NCBI GenBank assembly: GCA_964545205.1
Contig: CAZJFH010000124.1
Coordinates: 1 to 6,011, forward strand
From: CAZJFH01 sp964545205
GTDB taxonomy: Bacteria > Pseudomonadota > Alphaproteobacteria > Rhodospirillales > Magnetospirillaceae
Direction: 5' to 3'
DNA length: 6,011 nucleotides
Positions 1 through 6,011 of this stretch are shown in pieces. Under the pieces are notes generated by a model that saw only the letters and a program-made list of their open reading frames with translations, ran no database searches and was not told where the DNA came from. Position numbers and translations under genes: made by a program. Position 1 is the stretch's first letter. Every line of letters begins with the position of its first letter.

Positions 1-659
1 GCGAGGCCTATCCGGGCGACGTGTTCTACCTGCACTCGCGCCTGCTCGAGCGCGCGGCGAAGATGAACGACGCCCAGGGCGCCGGCTCGCTGACCGCGCT
101 GCCGGTCATCGAGACCCAGGCCAACGACGTCTCGGCCTACATCCCGACCAACGTGATCTCGATCACCGACGGCCAGATCTTCCTCGAGACCGAGCTGTTC
201 TACAAGGGCATCCGCCCGGCGGTGAACGTCGGCCTGTCGGTGTCGCGCGTCGGCTCGGCGGCGCAGATCAAGGCGATGAAGCAGGTCGCCGGCACGATCA
301 AGCTGGAACTGGCGCAGTACCGCGAGATGGCGTCCTTCGCCCAGTTCGCCTCGGATCTCGATCCGGCGACCCAGCGCCTGCTGAACCGCGGCGCCCGGCT
401 GACCGAGCTGCTCAAGCAGCCGCAGTACCAGCCGATGGCCACCGAGGAGGAGGTCGTGTCGATCTACGCCGGCGTGCGCGGCTATCTCGACAAGCTGGCG
501 ATCGGCGACATCGGCCGGTTCGAGGCCCAGCTGCTGTCCGAGGTCAAGGCCAAGGCGCCGGAGATCCTCGAGACCATCCGCACGGAGAAGCAGATCACGC
601 CGGAGCTCGAGGAGAAGCTCAAGGCGTTCCTCGACAACTTCAGCAAGACCTTCGCCTAA
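1..659 (+). CDS. atpA: ATP synthase F1 subunit alpha, 3' part (5' truncated by window)
   Basis: This is the C-terminal ~218 residues of the alpha subunit, the non-catalytic nucleotide-binding chain of the alpha3beta3 F1 hexamer on the cytoplasmic face of the membrane. The frame is open from the first base: codons from position 3 read EAYPGDVFYLHSRLLERAAK, a hallmark alpha sequence, so the gene begins upstream (family length about 510 residues) and the GTG at 21 is internal. Visible family motifs are PVIETQANDVSAYIPTNVIS, DGQIFLE, and GLSVSRVGSAAQ, whose Arg (codon 246-248) corresponds to the arginine finger reaching into the catalytic site of beta (E. coli alpha R376). The rest is the C-terminal helical domain, ending with TAA at 657-659. 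atpG follows after 30 nt, so the two are surely co-transcribed. Nothing looks broken. Identity is certain at family level. Confidence 0.97.
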   Translation, partial: EAYPGDVFYLHSRLLERAAKMNDAQGAGSLTALPVIETQANDVSAYIPTNVISITDGQIFLETELFYKGIRPAVNVGLSVSRVGSAAQIKAMKQVAGTIKLELAQYREMASFAQFASDLDPATQRLLNRGARLTELLKQPQYQPMATEEEVVSIYAGVRGYLDKLAIGDIGRFEAQLLSEVKAKAPEILETIRTEKQITPELEEKLKAFLDNFSKTFA

Positions 660-672
660 GGGACGCACTGAA

Positions 673-689
673 GTAAGCGAGCGAGCGAC
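673..689 (+). promoter_or_regulatory. Weak translation initiation region of atpG with GCGA repeat
   Basis: The 30-nt atpA-atpG gap has no clean AGGAGG-like sequence. Just before the ATG lies a short tandem of GCGA (three copies, 677-688) preceded by GTAA. The GAGCGA element could give only partial anti-Shine-Dalgarno pairing. Ribosomes finishing atpA may supply initiation by coupling; that is inference. The ATG at 690 is still chosen because the product starts with the standard gamma N-terminus MPSLKDLRVRI. Confidence 0.45.
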
Positions 690-1583
690 ATGCCCAGCCT
701 CAAGGACCTAAGGGTCAGGATCAACAGCGTCAAATCGACGCGCAAGATCACCTCGGCGATGAAGATGGTCGCCGCGTCGAAGCTCCGCCGCGCCCAGACG
801 GCGGCGGAGCAGGCGCGGCCCTTCGCCGAGCGCATGGAGCGGATGCTGGGCGCCCTGGCCGGCAGTCTCGCCGGCCAGACCGGCGCCCCCGCCCTGCTCG
901 CCGGCACCGGCAAGGACGACGTCCATCTGCTGGTGGTGGTGACCTCCGACCGCGGCCTGTGCGGCGGCTTCAATTCGCAGATCGTCCGCAACGCGCGGCA
1001 GCGCATCAACGAGCTGCTGGCCGCCGGCAAGACGGTCAAGATCCTGTGCGTCGGCCGCAAGGGCCGCGACCAGCTCAAGCGCGACTTCAGCCGGCTGATC
1101 GTCGACACCTTCGAAGGCCTGGGCCGCAAGGGCATCGCCTTCGCCGAGGCCGATCAGGTCGCCGACCGCGTGACCGCGATGTTCGAGGACGGCGAGTTCG
1201 ACGTCTGCACGGTGATCTACAACCGCTTCAAGTCGGCGATCAGCCAGATCCCGACGCGCCAGCAGCTGATCCCGTTCGCGGTCCCCGAGACCGCCGGCAC
1301 CGACGAGCCGGCGCCGGCCGGCGGTCGCGCCATCTACGAGTTCGAACCCTCCGAGGAAGACATCCTCGCCGACCTGGTGCCGCGCAACCTGGCGATCCAG
1401 TTCTTCCGGGCCCTGCTCGAGAGCTTCGCCTCCGAACAGGGTGCGCGCATGAACGCCATGGACAGCGCCACGCGCAACGCCGGCGACATGATCAACCGCC
1501 TGACGCTCCGCTACAACCGTACCCGGCAGGCGCAGATCACCAAGGAACTGATCGAAATCATCTCCGGCGCCGAAGCGCTGTAA
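690..1583 (+). CDS. atpG: ATP synthase F1 subunit gamma (central rotor shaft)
   Basis: A 297-residue gamma subunit, normal for the family (about 285-300). Gamma forms the asymmetric coiled-coil shaft inside alpha3beta3 and couples rotation of the Fo c-ring to conformational change in the beta sites. The N-terminal helix is the conserved type (SVKSTRKITSAMKMVAASKL, residues about 14-33). The central Rossmann-like domain shows SDRGLCGGFN at residues 86-95. The C-terminal helix, which pairs with the N-terminal one, includes MNAMDSATRNAGDMI starting at residue 254 and ends in TKELIEIISGAEAL. An Ala/Gly/Pro-rich stretch (PETAGTDEPAPAGGRA, about residues 199-214) is a likely surface loop. The gene lies 30 nt after atpA and 17 nt before atpD within the operon. 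The TAA stop at 1581-1583 is followed by GGGAC, as is the atpA stop. No anomaly apart from the weak ribosome-binding site. Confidence 0.97.
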   Translation: MPSLKDLRVRINSVKSTRKITSAMKMVAASKLRRAQTAAEQARPFAERMERMLGALAGSLAGQTGAPALLAGTGKDDVHLLVVVTSDRGLCGGFNSQIVRNARQRINELLAAGKTVKILCVGRKGRDQLKRDFSRLIVDTFEGLGRKGIAFAEADQVADRVTAMFEDGEFDVCTVIYNRFKSAISQIPTRQQLIPFAVPETAGTDEPAPAGGRAIYEFEPSEEDILADLVPRNLAIQFFRALLESFASEQGARMNAMDSATRNAGDMINRLTLRYNRTRQAQITKELIEIISGAEAL

Positions 1584-1589
1584 GGGACT

Positions 1590-1594
1590 AGGAG
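1590..1594 (+). promoter_or_regulatory. Shine-Dalgarno site of atpD (AGGAG)
   Basis: AGGAG ends 6 nt before the ATG at 1601. It is the strongest ribosome-binding site in the visible part of the operon. This fits the need for three beta chains per one gamma, and contrasts with the poor site in front of atpG. It also fixes the atpD start. Confidence 0.8.
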
Positions 1595-1600
1595 CACGCG

Positions 1601-3037
<1,437 letters not shown>

Positions 3038-3057
3038 CGGAAAGGCAGGGCTGAAGA

Positions 3058-3483
3058 ATGGCTGAAACGCTCGAATTCGAGCTGGTGTCGCCGGAGCGGC
3101 TCCTGGTGTCGGAGGCGGTCGAAATGGTCGTCGTGCCGGGGGTCGAGGGCGACTTCGGCGCCCTGCCGCGTCACGCCCCGATGATCTCGACCATCCGGCC
3201 GGGCGTCATCGACATCCACAACGGCGGCAAGGTGACCCAGCGCATCTTCGTCGCCGGCGGCTTCGCCGAGGTCAACGAGCTGCGCTGCACCGTGCTGGCC
3301 GAGGAGGCCGTGCCGGTCGAGCAGCTCGACAAGGCCAAGGTCGACGCCCGCGCCAAGCAGGCCAAGGAGGCGCTGGAGGAAGCCGATTCCGACCACGCCC
3401 GCGCCAACGCCGAGCGCCAGATGGCGGTCGTCGAGGCGATGCGCGCCGCGCTGCAGTCGGCCGGAGCCGGCCAGGCGCATTGA
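3058..3483 (+). CDS. atpC: ATP synthase F1 subunit epsilon
   Basis: A 141-residue epsilon subunit, which binds the foot of gamma and the c-ring and in bacteria can restrain ATP hydrolysis. Residues 1-85 form the N-terminal beta-sandwich with the family motif PGVEGDFGALPRHAPM at 27-42 and IRPGVI just after. Residues about 86-141 are a charged, Ala-rich helical hairpin (DKAKVDARAKQAKEALEEAD and following), so the regulatory C-terminal domain is kept and not truncated as in some alphaproteobacteria. The start is ATG 3058, with AGGG at 3047-3050 seven nt upstream. It is the last ATP synthase gene here; the stop TGA at 3481-3483 is followed 28 nt later by a strong terminator hairpin, which suggests the operon ends here. 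Confidence 0.96.
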   Translation: MAETLEFELVSPERLLVSEAVEMVVVPGVEGDFGALPRHAPMISTIRPGVIDIHNGGKVTQRIFVAGGFAEVNELRCTVLAEEAVPVEQLDKAKVDARAKQAKEALEEADSDHARANAERQMAVVEAMRAALQSAGAGQAH

Positions 3484-3511
3484 CCGCGGGCGGTCGTTAC
3501 GGTTGTGGAAC

Positions 3512-3548
3512 GGGCGGTCCCCTTCGGGTGGCCGCCCTTCCTGCTTCG
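3512..3548 (+). terminator. Rho-independent-like terminator after atpC, UUCG loop
   Basis: An 11-bp stem runs from 3512-3522 to 3527-3537, with one G-U pair and one C-U mismatch. It is closed by the extra-stable C(UUCG)G tetraloop at 3523-3526. The stem is followed by TTCCTGCTT, a modest pyrimidine tail rather than a clean T run. The position, 28 nt after the atpC stop and 34 nt before arfB, fits the end of the ATP synthase operon. A smaller inverted repeat (GACCGC-GG-GCGGTC, 3482-3495) overlaps the atpC stop and shares CGGGCGGTC with the main stem. Some readthrough into arfB is possible. Confidence 0.75.
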
Positions 3549-3559
3549 AGGCCCGGGAT

Positions 3560-3563
3560 GGAG
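3560..3563 (+). promoter_or_regulatory. Shine-Dalgarno site deciding the arfB start
   Basis: GGAG lies 8 nt before ATG 3572. It supports this ATG over the earlier in-frame GTG/TTG codons near 3500, which lie upstream of and inside the terminator hairpin and would add residues foreign to the family. Confidence 0.6.
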
Positions 3564-3571
3564 CCGACGCG

Positions 3572-3988
3572 ATGATTCAGGTCACCGAGCGCATCGCCAT
3601 CGACGACAAGGAACTGGTCTGGGACTTCGTCCGCGCCTCCGGCCCCGGCGGCCAGAACGTCAACAAGGTCTCCAGCGCCGCGCAGCTGCGCTTCGACGTC
3701 TTCCGCTCGCCCAACCTCGACGACGAGACCAAGCGCCGCCTGGCCCGCTTCGCCGGCCAGAAGCTGACCAACGACGGCGTCATCGTCATCACCGCCGAGC
3801 GCTACCGCAGTCAGGAGCGCAACAAGGCCGACGCCGTCGAGCGCCTGGCCGCGATGATCCGCCAGGCCGCCGAGCGCGAGAAGCCGCGCCGCGCCACGCG
3901 CCCGACCCTGGCCTCGAAACGCCGGCGAATCGAATCGAAGAAGGCGCGCGCCCAGACCAAGCGCCTGCGCGGCAGCCCGATCGACTGA
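3572..3988 (+). CDS. arfB: Peptidyl-tRNA hydrolase ArfB (ribosome rescue factor)
   Basis: A 138-residue member of the ArfB/YaeJ (ICT1) release-factor-like family, close to the 140 residues of E. coli ArfB. It frees nascent chains from ribosomes stalled on truncated mRNA by hydrolysing peptidyl-tRNA in the A site without a stop codon. The N-terminal catalytic domain carries SGPGGQNVNKVSS, with the GGQ at residues 26-28 positioned as in E. coli. After a short linker (about 95-105) comes the basic tail, residues 104-134, rich in Lys/Arg (SKRRRIESKKARAQTKRLRG). In this family that tail enters the empty mRNA channel and senses the stall. The class I release-factor codon-recognition domain is absent, so this is not PrfA/PrfB. 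It follows the atp terminator, so it either has its own promoter (none obvious in the 88-nt gap) or relies on readthrough. The M48 protease gene follows after 39 nt. Confidence 0.93.
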   Translation: MIQVTERIAIDDKELVWDFVRASGPGGQNVNKVSSAAQLRFDVFRSPNLDDETKRRLARFAGQKLTNDGVIVITAERYRSQERNKADAVERLAAMIRQAAEREKPRRATRPTLASKRRRIESKKARAQTKRLRGSPID

Positions 3989-3992
3989 TCGG
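3977..3992 (+). other. Small hairpin spanning the arfB stop codon
   Basis: CCGATC (3977-3982) and GATCGG (3987-3992) form a perfect 6-bp inverted repeat around the 4-nt loop GACT; the TGA stop (3986-3988) lies in the loop edge and 3' arm. No T tract follows (TTGCGCGC), so it is not a convincing intrinsic terminator. It could be a weak structural or mRNA-end element, or chance. Confidence 0.35.
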
Positions 3993-4027
3993 TTGCGCGC
4001 CCGGCGGCCGCGACCCATCCTATCCCC

Positions 4028-4927
4028 ATGTATCACCTGCTGTGGAACGCGGCCGAGCAGCGCCGGCACAAGCGCCGCAACCTGCAGCAGTCGGTGCTGC
4101 TGCTCGGCGGAATGGTGCTGCTGCTGTCGGCCTGCGGCTGGATCGTCGCCGGGCCGGAGGGCGCCGCCTGGGCGCTGGTCGCCGGCGCCGCCTCGCTGCT
4201 GTTCAGCCCGCGCGTCTCGCCGCGCCTGATCCTGCGCATGTACCGCGCCCAGCCGCTGTCGCCGCGCGAGGTGCCCGAACTCTACCGCGCCGTCGCGGCG
4301 ATCTGCGCCGCCGCCGGCCTCGAGCGGGTGCCGCCGATCCACTGGATCCCGAGCCCGGTGCTCAACGCCTTCGCGGTCGGCACCCCGGCGACGGCCCAGC
4401 TCGCGGTCACCGACGGGCTGCTGCGCACCCTCGACCTGCGCGAGCTCACCGCCGTGCTGGCCCACGAGATCAGCCACGTGCGCAACCACGACCTGTTCGT
4501 GATGGGCCTGGCCGACACCGTCACCCGGCTGACCCAGGCGATGTCGGTGTTCGGACTCGTGCTGCTGCTGGTCAGCCTGCCGCTGCTGCTGACCCAGGGC
4601 GCGCCGGTGCCGTGGCCGCTGGTGCTGGTGCTGATGGCGGCGCCGTCGATCGGCGCGCTGCTGCAGCTCGCGCTGTCGCGCACCCGCGAGTTCGACGCCG
4701 ATCTCGACGCCGCCGGGCTGACCGGCGACCCGCTCGCCCTGGCCTCGGCGCTGGAGAAGATGGAGCGGCTGCAGGGCGGCTTCTGGGAGGGCCTGCTGTT
4801 CCCCGGCCGCCGCCGGCCCGAGCCGTCGCTGCTGCGCACCCATCCGCCGACCGACGAGCGGATCCGGGCGCTGATGGCGCTGCAGGTGGCGGTCCCGGTG
4901 CGCGACCCGTTCAGCGCTCGCTGGTGA
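4028..4927 (+). CDS. HtpX-like membrane M48 zinc metalloprotease
   Basis: A 299-residue protein with the size and layout of HtpX (E. coli 293), an inner-membrane protease that cleaves misfolded membrane proteins on the cytoplasmic side. A basic N-terminus (RRHKRR) precedes two hydrophobic segments, about 22-41 and 45-59. LNAFAVG at 112-118 corresponds to the NAFATG motif of the family. The zinc site is HEISH at 146-150 (H146, E147, H150) with the third ligand E221 in TREFDAD. Two further membrane segments are at about 172-189 and 196-215, and THPPTDERIR at 271-280 is the usual C-terminal motif, so the protease looks active. ATG 4028 is the only ATG/GTG start after the in-frame arfB stop, and it has no Shine-Dalgarno, so expression may depend on coupling to arfB. 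Its 3' end overlaps the convergent gene by 17 bp. No symbol is given because it may be a paralogue rather than HtpX itself. Confidence 0.88.
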   Translation: MYHLLWNAAEQRRHKRRNLQQSVLLLGGMVLLLSACGWIVAGPEGAAWALVAGAASLLFSPRVSPRLILRMYRAQPLSPREVPELYRAVAAICAAAGLERVPPIHWIPSPVLNAFAVGTPATAQLAVTDGLLRTLDLRELTAVLAHEISHVRNHDLFVMGLADTVTRLTQAMSVFGLVLLLVSLPLLLTQGAPVPWPLVLVLMAAPSIGALLQLALSRTREFDADLDAAGLTGDPLALASALEKMERLQGGFWEGLLFPGRRRPEPSLLRTHPPTDERIRALMALQVAVPVRDPFSARW

Positions 4928-6011
4928 CCGCGGCGGCGTCGCGCGCGTCGGCCGCGTCGCCGTCGCCGGTCTCGTCCCCGGTCTCGTCCCCGGTCTCGTC
5001 CCCGACCTCGTCCGCGTCCGCGTCCACGTCGTCGTCGCCGTCCTCGTCCTCCGCCCGTTCCGGGCGCGTGACTTCGTAGAGGCCGGTGCCGTCGTCGATC
5101 GCCCGGAACTCCAGCGCCAGGCGCGCGCACAGGGCGCGCACCACCATCGTGCAGACGATCCGCCCGGGCTGGCCGGACTGGCAGGCGGCGCGGGCCGAGG
5201 CGACGCAGGCCACCGCCTCCTCCTCGCTGGCGATCTCGAGCGCGTCGACGCCGATGCGCGAGGCCCGCGGCAACTGCGGCAGCAGGGCCAGCGCCGCCTC
5301 GACGGCGTGGCCGGCGCCGGGGAACAGGATCATCACCCCCTCGGCGAGGCCGAGCACCGCGCCGCCGTGGGCGCGGGCCAGTTCACGCGCCGCCGCCTCG
5401 ACCTCGTCGTCGAACGGCCACACCTCGGCGACCAGCGCCGCCACGACGCCGGTGCCGACCGCCCCCGACGGCCGGTTCCACTGCTCGAGCGCCGCCAGCA
5501 GCGCGGCGCCGAAATCGCGGCTGCCGCCGAGGAACTGCGCCATCGCGTGGCGGCCGGCGGCGAGCATGCGGCGGGCGCGCGGCTCGGCGTCGGGCTGGTC
5601 GAGCTCGTCGAGTTCGGCCAGCAGCGAGGCGGCGGTGCCGCGGCTGTTGAGCACCTCCAGCGCCTCCATCAGCACCGGGTCGCGGGCCTCGGCGCCGACG
5701 TCGTGGCGCCGCGCCAGCGCCTCGGTGGCGCCGACGATCATCAGGCCGATGCCGTAGCGCTGGTAGGAATCGAGGCTGGAATGGCTCTCGCCGATCGCCT
5801 GGATCAGGCCGTTGAGAAAGCGCATGAGCGGCCGCCGCATCGCTTCGGCGCGGCGGCGTTCGCGCGATTCGGCGATGCCCGCGTCCGCGTCCGCGTCGCC
5901 GTCCCCGTCGCCGCCCCCGTCGCCGTCGTCCGCCCCGGCCGCCGGCGCCGGCTCCGCCGCCGCGGCCGCCACCGGCGGCGCGACCGGCGCGGCGGCCGGC
6001 GGCGCATCCTC
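4911..6011 (-). CDS. Hypothetical protein: divergent class III cyclase-like domain with acidic flanks (5' truncated)
   Basis: The reading frame is open to the window edge, so the true start is probably outside. Numbering here counts from the GTG at 5972; upstream codons add an Ala/Pro-rich run. Residues 1-44 are disordered (Ala/Pro, then DDGDGGGDGDGDADAD). Residues about 45-165 form an unrecognised soluble helical module (MRFLNGLIQAIGESHSSLDS, SYQRYGIGLMIVGATEALAR). Residues about 172-304 resemble a class III adenylate/guanylate cyclase: VVAALVAEV for the first strand, ARAHGGAVLGLAEGVMILFP for the HGG...GDGV..FP hairpin, AVEAALAL, RIGVDALE, and SGQPGRIVCTMVVRAL for the EPGxIlvs..v strand and helix. 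The metal Asp positions are Glu (E183, E211) and the NxxxR motif is missing, so activity as a cyclase is doubtful. Residues 305-345 are a very acidic tail with GDET repeats. No signal peptide or membrane segment is seen. The cyclase relation is inferred by eye. Confidence 0.8.
   Translation of the reverse strand, partial: EDAPPAAAPVAPPVAAAAAEPAPAAGADDGDGGGDGDGDADADAGIAESRERRRAEAMRRPLMRFLNGLIQAIGESHSSLDSYQRYGIGLMIVGATEALARRHDVGAEARDPVLMEALEVLNSRGTAASLLAELDELDQPDAEPRARRMLAAGRHAMAQFLGGSRDFGAALLAALEQWNRPSGAVGTGVVAALVAEVWPFDDEVEAAARELARAHGGAVLGLAEGVMILFPGAGHAVEAALALLPQLPRASRIGVDALEIASEEEAVACVASARAACQSGQPGRIVCTMVVRALCARLALEFRAIDDGTGLYEVTRPERAEDEDGDDDVDADADEVGDETGDETGDETGDGDAADARDAAAVTSER
4966..5013 (-). 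repeat. 12-bp tandem repeat coding GDET units
   Basis: Three identical copies of CCGGTCTCGTCC (+ strand) at 4966-4977, 4978-4989 and 4990-5001 are followed by a fourth with two changes (5002-5013). On the - strand they encode the GDET units (residues about 323-337) in the acidic C-terminal tail of the cyclase-like protein. The unit is a multiple of three, so copy-number slippage would alter tail length but not the frame. Confidence 0.9.
5883..5930 (-). repeat. Imperfect hexamer tract coding an Asp/Gly/Ala linker
   Basis: Degenerate GCGTCC / CCGTCG hexamers on the + strand encode, on the - strand, alternating Asp with Gly or Ala (residues 15-30) before the helical module. A related GCGTCC tract (about 5014-5026) codes DADAD in the C-terminal tail, so both ends of the protein carry similar low-complexity acidic sequence. 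Confidence 0.75.

Noticed and set aside
3503..3571. Upstream extended start for arfB
   Set aside because: The extra 23 residues would be coded through the terminator hairpin, match nothing in the ArfB family, and lack a ribosome-binding site.
4124..4138. Lipobox-like LSAC (residues 33-36) in the M48 protease, suggesting a lipoprotein
   Set aside because: It lies inside the first of four membrane helices of an HtpX-type protein; periplasmic M48 lipoproteins have a different layout. Probably coincidence.
3497..4843. A 448-codon - strand frame opposite arfB and the protease gene
   Set aside because: Compositional shadow rich in Gln, Arg, Gly and Ala; the + strand genes carry conserved catalytic motifs.
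3505..5079. A 524-codon + strand open frame over arfB and the protease gene
   Set aside because: The product is an Arg/Ala/Pro/Gly-rich out-of-frame translation of two recognisable genes, with no family motifs.
5086..5757. A 223-codon + strand frame opposite the cyclase-like gene
   Set aside because: Ser/Ala/Arg-rich shadow product; the - strand frame has domain-like structure and stays open to the window edge.
5883..5930. Calcium-binding DxDxDG loops in the Asp-rich tract
   Set aside because: The alternation of Asp with Gly/Ala lacks the surrounding helices of EF-hands and the nonapeptide period of RTX repeats; treated as a disordered acidic linker.

Overview
The window is very GC-rich with almost exclusively G/C third codon positions. 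It reads as chromosomal DNA of an alphaproteobacterium, plausibly near the Rhodospirillales. The F1-ATPase beta chain has the alphaproteobacterial/mitochondrial style of sequence (AEYFRDEEGQDVLFFVDN), and gamma and epsilon also read as alphaproteobacterial. The genus cannot be fixed from this window.

Positions 1-3483 hold the distal part of an F1Fo ATP synthase operon in the order atpA (3' part only), atpG, atpD, atpC, all on the + strand with gaps of 17-30 nt. These encode the alpha, gamma, beta and epsilon subunits of the F1 head and stalk; alpha and beta form the catalytic hexamer, gamma is the rotor shaft and epsilon caps and regulates it. A strong GC hairpin with a UUCG loop (3512-3537) follows atpC and probably ends most transcripts.

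Positions 3572-4927 hold two more + strand genes: arfB, a GGQ-type peptidyl-tRNA hydrolase that rescues stalled ribosomes, and a four-helix membrane M48 zinc metalloprotease of the HtpX type. The second starts 39 nt after arfB ends. They look like a small quality-control pair acting at ribosome and membrane.

Positions 4911-6011 hold a - strand gene that enters from beyond the right edge and converges on the protease gene with a 17-bp tail-to-tail overlap. Its product has an Ala/Pro- and Asp/Gly-rich disordered N-terminal part, an unrecognised helical module, a divergent domain resembling class III nucleotide cyclases whose catalytic residues seem replaced, and a highly acidic tail with tandem GDET repeats. 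This is the least ordinary item here. No mobile elements, tRNA, rRNA or CRISPR arrays were seen, and there is no gene-free stretch longer than 90 nt.
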